A stretch of 64,000 nt of DNA from Aspidapion aeneum (lineage: Eukaryota > Arthropoda > Insecta > Coleoptera > Brentidae). The notes beneath the pieces were generated by a model. That model saw nothing but the letters and a program-made list of their open reading frames with translations. It made no database searches and had not been told where the DNA came from. Position numbers and translations under genes: made by a program. Below are positions 25,365 to 36,624 of the stretch, one piece after another. Within the stretch, counting starts at the first letter, position 1. Every line of letters starts with the position of its first letter. The stretch spans positions 206,557,013 to 206,621,012 of the forward strand of contig OY755038.1 of NCBI GenBank assembly GCA_963576565.1. Direction: 5' to 3'.

Positions 25365-25770
25365 AATTGCTAGCTTTGTTATTTTTAAAGATAGAAAATA
25401 GTTTAAATTGGTAAACTAGTAGAATTATGGATTTAAATCAATAAATATATTAAACATCGCGTTTTTTCAAGAAACATAAAACAAATTTTAATTGAAATCC
25501 CTTTTTTTTATATTTTTTTTCTGTTAGGTCTCTCAATTCTAAACAAAAACGGTCTTGATTTTTTTTTCCTAAAGTTAAAATTAACGAAGATATTCCAAAT
25601 TTAAAATTACTTCTTTTTACCAAATAAAATTTCAATTTCATCTCGAAAACGCGATGTTTGATATTTTTTTTTTTTTGATTTAAGCGGCTTTAAAAGCGTC
25701 CAAAATTCTACTAGTAACCAATTTAAACTTTTTTTCTATCTTTAAAAATAACAAAGTGAGCAATGGTGGA
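25365..25770. mobile_element. Foldback element; partial direct copy at 26010-26116
   Basis: The left arm (ttgctagctttgttattttt, then aaagatagaaaatag and tttaaattggtaaactagta) pairs with the right arm near 25708-25765, which ends in caaagtgagcaatgg. A third, direct copy of the right arm with its flank caatggtggacacttcactt lies at about 26022-26116. Both right copies are followed by ttggaacac. Probably two insertions of one family or a partial duplication. Confidence 0.7.
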
Positions 25771-26116
25771 CACTTAACTTGGAACACTCTGTATATTTTT
25801 AAAATTAATTTTTATTTTATTTTTATTTTCGCCTTTTTGTTTTAATGCGAAACTAGTCTACTAGGAAAAAAAATCAAAAGACAGTTTTTGTTTAGAATTG
25901 AAAGACCTATCAAAAAAAATTAGAAAATATGAGTTGTTCAATTCATTTTTTTTTTGTTTTGTAAAATAACTCAAAACTCCAAAAACCGATGTACTTTTAT
26001 TCGATTTAAGTATCTTAAAGAGCATCAAAAATTCTACTAGTTTGCCAATATAAACTTTTTTCTATCTTTAATAATAAACAAGTTAGCAATGGTGGACACT
26101 TCACTTGGAACACCAG

Positions 26117-26696
26117 ATAATATTTGTGAGATATTGTTTGGTTAAGCTAAAGTATTAAGTACATCCAAAAAGAAACTTACCCTAATTTTACTTAAGCCCC
26201 GGGGGTTGACTTGAGAGTTATTCTTTAATATTTTTACCTGTATCTCAAAAACTAAAAGCTCATTGAAAACTACGCTAATGGCATGTTAGCTTTGTTTATA
26301 TTCTATGTATTATACACACCAAAAAAAATATGACGAGACTGATGAAGTTTTGGAGTTTTTGATTTTTTTTATAACTCATGTCTGTCTGCCAAATCTCACC
26401 TTTCTAGCCGTTTTTGAAATGAATGTGGTTGTCCAGCTTGTTATATAATAAATTATAAATAAATACTCTCAGGGAGGAGAGTGAATTAAAATTTTGGGGT
26501 TTAATGATTTTTACAAGGGTTTTGTCATAAATTTTGGTTTTCTACCATTTTTGAAAGAACCGTAAAATTTTGATTATTTATAGACGAGTGGCAAATTTGA
26601 CGTTTTTAGTAATTCCGTAACTACTTTACGACTTTAAGAAAACTTTACGGCTTTAGGAAATCTACGACTGCAAAGTTTGAGCTTTGTACTCATGTC
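26117..26696. other. Intronic sequence without a recognised gene
   Basis: AT-rich, no coding potential. Text such as caaatctcacctttctagccg and ttttttataactcatgtctgtc is in the style of dispersed insect repeats, but I could not pair its ends. Confidence 0.35.
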
Positions 26697-27128
26697 TAGG
26701 GTATCCAAGTCGGGGGACCAAATATGTTTTCGGGACTTCGGGACCAAATGTCAGGTCCTGGTCTCGAAACTAAAATAAAAGTAATTAAATTAATTTAGCA
26801 ACAGAAAAGAACACAGGTTTATTGATATTGGTAAATCGTTAACATAAAAACAAATTGACAAACGTAGCAAATAAAACGGTAACTATAGGGAAACATTACT
26901 TTTGTCCAAAGTGAGATTTAAGTGCCACGAGTGCATTTAAGGACTCATCATTTAATCTTGAACGAAGCTTGTTACAAATAGACGGCGCTGCGTCACGCTT
27001 ATTATGCATGTGTCTGGTATAATTTAGCGGTTTCGGGACCAAGTTGAGGTCCCGGGACTTTCACTGAGTCCCGGGACCACTTTTTTTAGGATAATTCCCG
27101 GGACCAAGTCCCGGTACTGGATACCCTA
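26697..27128. mobile_element. hAT-type MITE with exact 8-bp target duplication
   Basis: 432 bp. Ends tagggtatccaagtcggggg and (right end, reverse complement) tagggtatccagtaccggga are inverted. The exact 8-bp repeat ctcatgtc lies at 26689-26696 and 27129-27136. Subterminal tcccgggacca/cgggaccaa units repeat several times near both ends, as is common for hAT transposase binding sites. No transposase. Confidence 0.9.
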
Positions 27129-27588
27129 CTCATGTCCAAGTGAAGTTATAGATAGGTTAAATATGGGTGGAGTTTTTTCGAGAAAAAGTGCCCCCAGATA
27201 TGGTAGGTTAATTATTAAAATATCTATGTATACTCCGGAATTAAGCTTAAAACCAATGAATAATAACTGTATATTTTTTGCCTTCAAGCAATTTCAATTA
27301 AAGTAGAAATGGGTGAGCCCTGCGAAATTCAAACACATTCAGATTGAATAAACCCGTATAAATTTGCTCTAGCTTGCCTCGGTCTGTTATTGCTAGAATG
27401 TCTGTCAGTGTAAGCATGCAGCTAGCTAGCTGAGCTAGCTAGTTGATGCTCATAGACTTAGTAACACTAGACAAATAAAGCTAAAGCCGCGGGTCCACTT
27501 GCAGTAAATTTGCTTAAACTACTTTGGCAAGTTGCTTGCAAACGCGTGTAAAGCACCACTAGACAGAAAATAGTATTACAGCCATTCC

Positions 27589-28316
27589 ACGATTACGGAC
27601 GGGACACTATTTTGTCAACTTTTCCGTTTCATTATATTTAAAGTTCTATGTTTTATATTTTGTAAATTTCTAACATCTATTACCCATTAATATGTCTTGA
27701 AACCATTGAAATCCAAGAATTTTTTTTTATTGATCCTTTAGTTTTACTGCAATACAAAATATAAAATTGATAACGGACGGGACAAAAAATATACCCTTAA
27801 AATTTTAAACTAAAAACATTTCAAAATTTTTTATATAAAAAAAATTAGCATTTCATTTTACTAAAACATGTGTTCAAATAATTAAGAAAAGAAATAAATT
27901 ACTATTACACTTGAGTATGTTCAGATCGGAACATTACGGACGGGACAATTAAACGATTACGGACGGGACACTATTTTGTCAACTTTTCCGTTTCATTATA
28001 TTTAAAGTTCTATGTTTTATATTTTGTAAATTTCTAACATCTATTACCCATTAATATGTCTTGAAACCATTGAAATCCAAAAATTTTTTTTTATTGATCC
28101 TTTAGTTTTACTGCAATACAAAATATAAAATTGATAACGGACGGGACAAAAAATATACCCTTAAAATTTTAAACTAAAAACATTTCAAAATTTTTTATAT
28201 AAAAAAAATTAGCATTTCATTTTACTAAAACATGTGTTCAAATAATTAAGAAAAGAAATAAATTACTATTACACTTGAGTATGTTCAGATCGGAACATTA
28301 CGGACGGGACAATTAA
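27589..28316. repeat. Two-copy tandem repeat, 364-bp unit (satellite-like)
   Basis: Copy 1 is 27589-27952 and copy 2 is 27953-28316, nearly identical. The motif ttacggacgggaca or gataacggacgggaca recurs six times (27594, 27774, 27935, 27958, 28138, 28299), about twice per unit plus junction copies. The unit may therefore derive from a smaller repeat. High identity suggests a recent duplication or the edge of a satellite family. Confidence 0.95.
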
Positions 28317-28726
28317 TTTATTCAAATAATTCAGTATATTTTATTGCAAAAATTGATGGCGACATTTAATATTTAAACATTAAAGTTTAACATGAAGTAA
28401 CAGTGACAATTAAAAAACAAAAATTACAAAAAAATGTGAACAACGCCTACTTTTTCTGGTCTACTTTTTCTGATAATGAAGTAAGTTTAACAGTTAACTT
28501 TTTCCCATCAATTTTTTTAAAGAACATTGAAACTGTATTAATTTTCTGACTTTTCACATTAGACGGATGTGTATTTCTCAGAAGATTGAGTCTTATATGG
28601 AATTAAATCCTAAATTTATTGCATTTGGATATTAAAATCACAAACTAGCAAATCTTGTTCTACTTCTGTGCTTAATTGTTTATTTTTTTTTAGTTTTCAC
28701 ATTATTTGTCTATGTAGTTATTTTTG
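28317..28726. other. Intronic sequence without a recognised gene
   Basis: AT-rich DNA between the tandem repeat and the LINE tail. No motif recognised. Confidence 0.4.
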
Positions 28727-29047
28727 TTAAAAACTTGAACAAGTGTAGTTCTTCCTCACTAGGATTAATGCCCCGAGTGCCTGTTGTCTCAACCTTGCGT
28801 AGGCCTCACATTCTGCTACGATGTGCCTTGATGATTCTTCCTGTTTACAGGCTGAGTAGGTAGGGTCGCTGTGTCCAGTTATAACTATCAAGAGTCCAAC
28901 GTCTTTTCGTGTACGTCTCAGCAACCATCTGGCAAGTCTGGTCGATTTTGGTCGGTCTACGAGTTCTCTGGTCTGTCTACGAGTTCTCTGGTCTGTCTTC
29001 AATCCATTCCTATTTTCCAGGACTTTGTTAGTGTATCCTGGCCCCAT
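28727..29047 (-). pseudogene. LINE C-terminal tail (post-RNase H zinc-knuckle region)
   Basis: The - strand open frame of 106 residues reads RLARWLLRRTRKDVGLLIVI, then TGHSDPTYSACKQEESSRHI and VAECEAYARLRQQALGA. This fits the region after RNase H in Jockey/I-type non-LTR retrotransposons: a GH motif followed by a C..C-x8-H-x4-C zinc knuckle. The first Cys seems lost. RT and RNase H proper are not readable upstream (29050-29400), so the fragment is truncated. Clade not determined. Confidence 0.7.
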
Positions 29048-29499
29048 TTGTTGATTCTAATTGGCACTCTGAAAATTTATCTGATCTGAAATAGACGACA
29101 AGACTAAAAAACTAAACAATTCGTAAACATGAAAAGACAGTCTTAAAAATAAATTGACAATAACTGATGATCCTGAATAAGAAATATTTACTGTTGTTGC
29201 AGAGAAAATCGTAAATTTATCTAAATACCCCGAGACACGGCGATTTTTCGTATGAATCAAAGAAAAAATATCATCACGAAAGACAGTAAAAATTATTAGG
29301 AAGAACAGGGTAGAAAAAGCCAAGGTAAATACAATATTAATATGAGTGGGCAAGATAAAATAAAAGTTTAGAAACAAGACTGAAGTGAGTTAAATACAAA
29401 TTTACAAATGGCGAAGTCTAGCTCTAGACTAATCTACTTAACACGTTTGGTAGATTATTTAATTTTTTTATAGAAAATATATTTCTATTGAGTTCTATC

Positions 29500-30290
29500 T
29501 TGAAAAAAAAACTAAAAATTTAAGAATTCTAGTGGGATATTCGAGGACCCAGATGTGCATAATGCTTTTGGGTTGGTGTAGGCAGACACCCCCTTGACTG
29601 TCTTGCGATAGTTCGAAAGCTGTGAGATAATGTTTTATTTCCGTAAATTTTTTGGTGCTTGACTTTCTTGCATTAGTTCGAAAACTGTGGAAGAATTGTT
29701 TTGTAAATCTGACAAGCTCTATCTATTTTAATTAGTTTTATTTAAAAAACATTCTAACAATCTGAGAACTCTTAAAGGAATATCGAGCTCCAGGCCGTGC
29801 AAAAATGCGTTGGGGTGGGGTAGGGAGCATTTCCACGAGTTGTCACCAAAACTGACGCCCCCTTTTTGACATAAAGTTTTGTTTTTGTTTATGTGCTTGA
29901 CGTTCTTGCGATTGTTTTGTAAATCTGGGAATGGTCCACCTATTTCGATGGTAACCATGTCAAAATTTTAATTAGTATGTGGTACATATCTTATTTTTTG
30001 TTGAAAAATCAAGTCTTTCTCTGACGAAGCTGCAGTTCAAGCTACAGCGCAAAACTTTTTTTTTGACGTAATGTTTTGTATATTGTTTTGTTTTTGTGCT
30101 TCACGTTCTTGTGAGCGTTTTAAAGCTGTGGAGGGATTGTTCTGTAGATCCAGGAATTCTCCATCTATTTTGATAATAAGAATGTCGAAATTTTAATCAG
30201 TACGTGGTACATGTCTTATTTTTTGTTGAAAAATCAAGTCTTCCTCTGACGAAGCTGAAGTTAAAGCTACAGCGCCAGATTCGCGCAGTT
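29500..30290. repeat. Degenerate tandem array, unit about 205-240 bp
   Basis: Repeated landmarks: gtgcttgacgttcttgcg (29891), gtgcttcacgttcttgtg (30097) and gtgcttgactttcttgc (29656); gtcaaaattttaattagtat (29959) and gtcgaaattttaatcagtac (30184); ttgaaaaatcaagtctttct (30002) and ttgaaaaatcaagtcttcct (30228), each followed by ctgacgaagctg. At least three diverged units. Coding function not seen. Confidence 0.75.
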
Positions 30291-30552
30291 AATTAAGTTT
30301 AATTTGAAAATCCGAAGCGGCAAAATGGAATATAAACAGTTCTGTTGAATAGTCGGCTGTTCTGGCCACGTGACTCCACAAAATCGATACCTGTTGTTGT
30401 GTCGGAAGCAAACACTTCAAATCAGTTTCCCTATATAAAATTATTTTTCACATAATAAACAACTGTTACAAGTAAAAATATCATAAAAATAAAATAACAT
30501 AAAAAGTTAAAAATTATGTATGTCAAGTTAGAAAGAGAAAGGTTAACGTATT

Positions 30553-31134
30553 GTTCATACTTGTTTTTGTCTTTTGTTTTTGATTAGTCTTGGTCCTTTG
30601 ATTAGTCTTAGCTGTCTTAAACAAAATCGGCTGTTCATACTCGTCTTTTGTTTTTGATTAGTCTTAGTCATAACCCACTGACAACATTTTTTTATTAGTA
30701 ATGACATCAACTCACCAAAATCTTTCTTAGTTCAATTGTATCTCTTCAAAAGTCATTTTCTACACGAAACACAGACACGAAATAACAAAAAAAAAACAAA
30801 AGGGAAAAAGAAAAAAAAAAGAAAATTTTAAGGTTATGTTAAGATTTTCTGTCAAAAATATGATTAATGGCGGTAAATTCAAATTTTCGATCGCGCGCTT
30901 GCGCTCTACCGACGCCCTGTAAAAAAAAACAACAAACATCAGCTGACGTCTGTCACTCGTCTTAGTCGTTGTACTAAGGATTGAAAGTTGGCAACTCTTA
31001 AGACAAAGACTAATCAAAAACAAAAGCAAAAGCATTGTATGAACACTTCCATAAGAAATAGTGGTTTTAACTTTCTTAAAACAAGACATACGACTAAACC
31101 AAGACAAAAGACTAGACAAAAGACAAGTATGAAC
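30553..31134. mobile_element. TIR element with repeated gattagtctt subterminal motifs
   Basis: Left end gttcatacttgtttttgtct and right end agacaagtatgaac are inverted. The motif ttttgattagtctt occurs three times on the left (30580-30665) and complementary agactaatcaaaaa and agacaaaagac copies occur on the right (31004-31125). About 580 bp, no coding sequence, target duplication unclear. Confidence 0.65.
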
Positions 31135-31329
31135 GATCCATAAGATTAAATCGGCAACAAACCAAAATGCAGTTATTTTTGAGATTCAATCGAAGTTTCT
31201 CTTAACGAAATTATTTTTTCAATGATGTCTGGTAATGCAAACAAACACAAAGCATTGAAGAAACGTAATGAATGTAAAATGGATCAGTTGGTATCTTGTA
31301 GGAGAGAAACTCCAGGACACAGACAAATA

Positions 31330-31500
31330 AAATGGACCTAAGACAAACGGGGACTGCTTACCGAATACCACCTAGTCAAATATTACCTAAAGGTAATAGG
31401 TAAAGCAAACGACTTCTACTGCAGATTCTGCGGAAACGTGATAAAGACTGCTAATCATCTGCTCTGAGGAATGTCTCACCGAACTAAGGATCTTGGAGTC
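31330..31500 (+). pseudogene. LINE C-terminal zinc-knuckle fragment
   Basis: Frame reading GLLTEYHLVKYYLKVIGKAN then DFYCRFCGNVIKTANHLL, ending in a stop at 31467. CRFCGN...HLL is the CCHC-type knuckle found after RNase H in I/Jockey-group LINEs. It closely matches the corresponding piece at about 46780-46870 (HLKAIGKADDDN then RFCSNAS), so both come from one family. Sequence down to about 31900 may be its 3' tail but carries no readable motif. Confidence 0.7.
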
Positions 31501-32399
31501 AAGCCAAATTATTCAAAATACCTTTTATAAATGTGCCGGAAAGGGGCTAAATCTTCAATCTAAAAAAATTCCATGTAACGAAAAACATTCAGGAGAAGGG
31601 GTGGTAATTTTTAGTTTTTAAGGAAAACAAAACTAACGTCTGGGTTACAGTGTTGGATGAATTTCTCTCTGTTTAGGAATCAGTCAACCTGTTTGCTAGC
31701 AACATATTCTGCACTTATCGCAACATTGTAGACCTATGCTTCCAACCAAAGTATTTTCTTTTAACACGAGAAGGAGGAAAGCGATGACCGATTATTTATC
31801 TGGTACCATAAAAAGCGATCGATGTGAGGACATCATGGCTGAATCATAGAATAAAAAAATATTTGATAAAGCTGCATATAGAGGTCAAGAAATAAGAAAT
31901 ACAAAGTGTCGAAGGACCGCTTTATTTTATCGCGTTTAGTATTGACACATTTGCTGGTTAAGAAGGTTGAAAGCTTATTTTCCATATTAGTTAAATTCTA
32001 AGTTTGCTTGATTTTTTTTTGTTTCAAGTGACTACTGGGCTATCTACTTTAATGCGAATTTTAATAGGAAGTATTACTTTTTAAGTGCACCAGTTCGTCC
32101 GTTTGTTTAGTCGAGAGGGTGTCTTTTGTTTACCGAACCCTTAATTAATTTCCAAAGGGAGGAAACGTCTGAGTTTGCTTTAAACAGTGATTTATTGGAA
32201 ATTTTATTGGGGACTTCGACGCGATGGTAGCGAATTTGTGTTAGTAAAGTCGCCCCATCTGACGGCAATATGGTTTGGTTTGGTTTCTTTTCGTCTGTGA
32301 TTTCGTGTGATTTTTGAGCCAAAGGGCTGCCTGTACAAAAATTTTAAGACATCTTTGAAAATATTAGGTTTAGTGTACTTAGTAAAATTTTTAAGTGTT
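31501..32399. other. Intronic sequence without a recognised gene
   Basis: Possible 3' part of the LINE fragment (31501-31900), then AT-rich sequence. Short open frames around 32107-32446 on the - strand are not recognisable proteins. Confidence 0.35.
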
Positions 32400-33747
32400 A
32401 TCTGTGTGTGCGAAAGCCGCATCGAGAGCACTATGAACCTTTCCATTTAGTTTTGTTCTCTTTAATTGTTTAGTATTTTACGCTTTTTGCATTGGGAACT
32501 TTTTTAAATTCTCTAAAATCTATTGGTAAAAACAAACAAACCAAAAACTTAAAAATGTACTCAAAAAATAATTCCAAAACACAACAACAACGGGAAATAT
32601 TGGGTTTTGACATTTTTATAATCAGTGTTGTCACAGCACGGTCCCTAAAGAAACCGGTTGTCTGGTAACTCCGTGTCATGACGGCCGTGACGTCAGAGCT
32701 ACGTCCCAGTTTTCCTAGGAATCAGCAATCAAACGCTGTTTATAGCGTAATTTCGTCTTTTGGGAGGAAGTTTTGTATATTTTGGGTCTTGTAAGTGTTT
32801 AAATACTTGTCTGTGCTTGCTAGAAATGTATAAAAGACTAACTAAAAGAAATTTTATCTGCCTGTTATTATTAACAAACAAACGTAAACAATTACCTTAA
32901 GCTGGATTTAGAGTTCTGTTAAAGTAAGAGAGAGAGAAGAGGTCCGTAACAATATTATAGTTCCGTGACATTTTTAAAATTTTCAGTGTTGCTAACAAAA
33001 TTTATCACGCGTTGGGTGGCCTCCTTTTGACAGTGATTTCTTTGCCAAGGGACTCACTATCTGTTTTTGTAAAGACATCCGTGAGCATAATGAAAACTAG
33101 GTATTAGATGGAGTAACCCCAAAAAGCTTCTCCTTTGTTTTTTCTGTGATCAGTGTCAACGCAATGCCCGCGACTTGAATCAATGAACCTTTCAATTTAG
33201 TTTTGTCCTCTTTGATTACTTAGTATTTCACTTTTCTTTGCATTGGGAACTTTTCCAATATTCTAAAATCTGTTTTATATAAAGAAAAAATTGGTGAAAA
33301 CAAACAAAACAAAAACTCGAAAAAGTACTCGAAAAATAAAACGAAAACACAACGGCAAATATTAGGTTAAGTTTCTTGACATTTCTAATAATCAGTGTTA
33401 CCACACTACAATCTTCTTAATGAATTTTAGTGGTGCCAACAGAAATTGTCACGTGATGGTCTACCTCTTTTTAATTTCGTGTGTCTTTCGGCCAAATATT
33501 AGGTTAGGTACCGTGACATTTTTAACATTTTCAGTGTTGCTACCAACATTTGTCACGCTATAGTTGTTTTCTTTTATTTGCATTCGATCTTTTCATTGAT
33601 CGATATTGTATAGCAGTGGTTCGCCTGCTTTTGTTTTTTGTTTCTCTCGTATCTCGGTAGATGGCGCTTCTTGCTATAGTTCTCTCACTAATTACATTTA
33701 ATTAGAGACAAAACCGTCTGATTAACTTCGCAAGATTTGTCACATTG

Positions 33748-33809
33748 ACCAGCAGTGTTCTGAGGAGTCCCATAAGGACGAAACGGTTAACTGTCAATAC
33801 TTATTAGGT
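33748..33809 (+). ncRNA. Type I hammerhead ribozyme, copy 1 (intact core)
   Basis: Self-cleaving RNA motif. Stem I strand agtgtt (33754-33759) is followed by core ctgagga (33760-33766), stem II gtcc/ggac (33767-33770 and 33776-33779) with loop cataa, then core gaa. A short stem III (acgg ttaa ctgt) ends at t33794, and c33795 is the predicted cleavage nucleotide. The 3' stem I strand aatact pairs with agtgtt with one G-U. An outer acc/ggt helix closes stem I beyond an internal loop. All invariant core bases are present. Confidence 0.88.
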
Positions 33810-34245
33810 GTCCATTAGATCTTGGCCCCCGTGAGGTTAAGCTTTCAGGCTACGCACGGAAAAATATAAGAGAAACAAAAAACTCCTTTTTGCCCGATTA
33901 GCCACGAAACTTGTTTGATTTTTAAATTCACGGGTACGAAATTCCACGTTTGTTAGTATTATTTGGCTTAAAAATTCCGTTGATTGACGCTCACTGTCTT
34001 GATGACGGGTAAAAATGCAATATGTTGATCCGGCCTGAAAGACAAAGAGCTGTCGTAGGTCACGGACTATAGTTGTTTTCTTTTATTTGCATTCGATCTT
34101 TTCATTGATTGATATTGTATAGCAGTGGTCCGCCTGCTTTTGTTTTTGTTTCTCTCGTATCTCGGTAGTTGCGATAGTTTTCTCACTATTTACATTTGAT
34201 TAGAGACAAAACCGTCTAATTAACTTCTCAAGATTTATCACATTG

Positions 34246-34307
34246 ACCAGCAATGTTCTGAGGAGTCCCATAAGGACGAAACAGTTAACTGTCAATACTT
34301 ATTAGGT
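34246..34307 (+). ncRNA. Type I hammerhead ribozyme, copy 2 (intact core)
   Basis: Same layout as copy 1. Stem I aatgtt/aatact, core ctgagga from 34258, stem II gtcc/ggac with loop cataa, and core gaa. Stem III acagttaactgt is perfectly self-complementary; predicted cleavage follows c34293. The outer stem I pair is weaker (aatgtt with aatact leaves one mismatch), but the core is complete. Cleavage here and at copy 1 would release a 498-nt RNA. Confidence 0.82.
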
Positions 34308-34760
34308 GTCTATTAGATCTTGGACCCCCGTGAGGTTAAGCTTTCAGGCTACCCACGGAAAAATATGAAGGAAACAAAAACTCCTTTTTGCCCGATTAGC
34401 CACGAAACTTGTTTGATTTTTAAATTCACGGGTACGAAATTCCACGTTTGCTCTGGCCGACCTCCTTTTGGTAGTGATCTTTCTACCAATGAAATAATGA
34501 AAGCGAGGCATTAGATGCAGTAACCCCAAAAAGTTTCTGCTTTGTTTTTTCTGTGATCAGTGTCAACGGCATTCCCGCGACTTGAATCTGTCGATTGTCA
34601 AACGCCGAAACCGGGATCGAAAGCACAATGTACCTTTCAATTTAGTTTTGTTCTCTTTGATTGTTTAGTATTTTACTTCTCTTTGCATTGGGATCTTTTT
34701 TAATATTCTAAAAGCTGTTTTGGACAAAAAATTAACAAAAACATTCACAAAAAAAATATT

Positions 34761-35113
34761 TTTAATTTCTTGAAAATCAAGTTTAAACTATACTGGATGG
34801 GGCCCGACATACATGCATAGATAGACAAAAGTATTGAAAATATTACCTTTTTCTTCCTAATTCTGTCCAAAATGCAAGTTAAAAAAGAACCCGTAGCTCA
34901 AAAACCACTTGATCTATAAAGATACGAATTGCCAAATTTAAGAGCCGCAAAGGGCTGAAAATTAATGTACACCATCGAACATTTTGTTTTTTCTATGTGA
35001 GGGTGGGGGTTAAATATGCTATTTTTGTTTCAAAAAATATGTGATAACGTAGAGTTAAATGTGTCACTTCTTACAATTTCTACACTTTTGTTGTAGTTAG
35101 TTCAAAATGAAAT
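34761..35113. other. Intronic sequence without a recognised gene
   Basis: AT-rich. The text aaaatgcaagttaaaaaaga and ctcaaaaaccacttgatc is repeat-like. No coding potential. Confidence 0.35.
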
Positions 35114-35115
35114 TA

Positions 35116-36075
35116 CAGTGAAAGTCGGATATAACGACGGCAAAGGGACCAACAAAGAAGGGTCGCTATAACCGGTCGTCGTTATAATAAGACTTACTTA
35201 TTTTAAATAAAAATTTCTCTGTTACAACTTTTTTATTACTTACCCTAAAAATACATGAAAAGTCATATTCAATATAAAAAAGTAAACCCACTGAAACAAG
35301 TAAGACGTACCTAAATATTATTCACATATGTATTAATATCTGCAACGAAACATAGATACATTTTACTTAATCAAATAATCTGTCATTTTTGCTTGTTTTT
35401 TATAACATGAGTCAAAATAAATCGATTCGATTTGTTTTTCTATGGTACTGACTCCTTCGAGAAGCATTTTGTCACTGGAATGACTGTAAAGTACAAAGCT
35501 GTTCACAGCTCGTAAAGCTTCTACAGTAAATGGTGGTCTAAATTCATCAGATGCGTCTTCACTATTATGATGCAGGATCTCTTGATTCGCAAGCACTTCA
35601 GCTACAATTTGCTCATCGGACAAAGAACTGTTTGCCTCCAAGTAAAGATCAACATTTACAAAATCTGTCCATAATTCATCTGACAAGTTAAGGTTATCTT
35701 TAATTACAACGAGAATCATGTCTGCTTCGAAGCCATTCTTCGTTCTTCGTTCCAACTGGGCCAAAGGAATATTATCTTCTTTTGAGTCGCCTTCAAAATC
35801 GTCATTGTCAATCAGTCAGTGTGATTCCCCGATAATTCTTAAAGCCATGCATAATCAGGCAAAAATCGATTGCAGTATGTCGTTATATCCAGCCCGTCAC
35901 ATTCAAAATTTGCGTTATTATGGACGCTTAAAGCGACTTCGTCGCTATAACCGGCGTGGCTATTACCAGACTTTATCTGCAATACATCAAACGTAAATCC
36001 AACCAAACAACGCAGTCTCCGTCGTAATATGCGACTTGTTGTTATAAGCGACGTCGTTATTCACGACTTTTACTG
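35116..36075 (-). mobile_element. Tigger/pogo-type element, internally deleted, TA target site
   Basis: 960 bp. Left end cagtgaaagtcggatataac and the reverse complement of the right end, cagtaaaagtcgtgaataac, are inverted copies. TA lies on each side (35114-35115, 36076-36077). Subterminal cgctataacc / gcgacgtcgttat motifs repeat inside both ends. It carries the C-terminal tail of a Tigger transposase on the - strand. It differs in end sequence from the 20739-21347 element, so it belongs to a separate family. Confidence 0.9.
35363..35815 (-). pseudogene. Tigger transposase C-terminal fragment
   Basis: The - strand frame gives DFEGDSKEDNIPLAQLERRT near 35800-35750, then FVNVDLYLEANSSLSDEQIV, AVNSFVLYSHS and finally KKQAKMTDYLIK at the stop near 35363. 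This acidic tail, with a C-terminal KKQxKxTDY/FF-like end, is characteristic of Tigger transposases. The DNA-binding and DDE catalytic parts are absent: upstream on the - strand the element ends within about 260 bp. The open frame covers residues from Met at 35764; homologous sequence begins about 50 bp further upstream. Non-functional remnant. Confidence 0.85.
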
Positions 36076-36077
36076 TA

Positions 36078-36624
36078 TTTGCAAATCGTTAGAAGGCTGG
36101 GTGGAAGAGTCTATTCTTGTCTCCGATAATATTGCAAATTTTCAGTACTGTAGCTTATCACATATTTTTTGAAAATAAAACTTGTTTAACTCACTACTCT
36201 CACTTTATACTGCCATGGTGATTTCTGACGGCCTGCCTCTCTCTATGTCCGTAACAGCCGAACCTGTATATTAAGAAATGTAGACTTTGCCAAGTGACCC
36301 CTGTCCATTAGTAGCCGGCTCTCCGTCCAAAAGTCACTTTTTCTTTGTCTCCCCTGGGAGTACCTTAAATTTTCCAAAAGTGGCCAATTTAAATCAACTT
36401 GTACGGTCGTCCACTTTTTTAATGTGACTTTAAAATTGAATAAAATAATCATGAAAGCCTGGAGCTTCAGCGGTTGTTAAAACCTACTAGAGATGCCTAT
36501 TTTAAACCATGCGGTGTTGCTAAACAACGCACTGTTTCTTTGTATGTAAAAGAGATATTAAAAGAGTAAGCGAGTCTACGTCAAATGAACGGTACGTTCA
36601 ACACTATTAGATACTAGACACTTA
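36078..36624. other. Intronic sequence without a recognised gene
   Basis: No coding potential recognised. It separates the Tigger element from the foldback element next to the KH2 exon. Confidence 0.4.

Larger units (their letters stand above)
33559..34449 (+). mobile_element. Two tandem hammerhead-ribozyme repeats (Penelope pLTR or retrozyme type), second unit partial
   Basis: The unit boundary string tatagttgttttcttttatt occurs at 33559 and 34068, a period of 509 bp. Each unit carries, in order, tttctctcgtatctcggtag, agagacaaaaccgtct, the hammerhead core, gaggttaagctttcaggcta and, at the unit join, attcacgggtacgaaattcc. The second unit stops at 34449. No open frame of family type is present. 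Comparison with the related uninterrupted copy at 33000-33040 suggests insertion into an older repeat, with at least gct shared at the two edges. Confidence 0.8.
32400..34760. repeat. Three-copy dispersed repeat interrupted by a ribozyme-bearing insertion
   Basis: The block starting near tcaatttagttttg and running through tttgcattgggaactttt and attctaaaatctg occurs at about 32440-32650, 33190-33400 and 34640-34760. The associated block cctccttttgacagtgattt / cctccttttggtagtgatct occurs at 33021 and 34461, followed by ttttttctgtgatcagtgtc. The interval between gtcacgct (33558) and the second cctcctttt copy is filled by hammerhead units. The uninterrupted arrangement at 33000-33110 shows the empty-site order. 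Confidence 0.75.
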
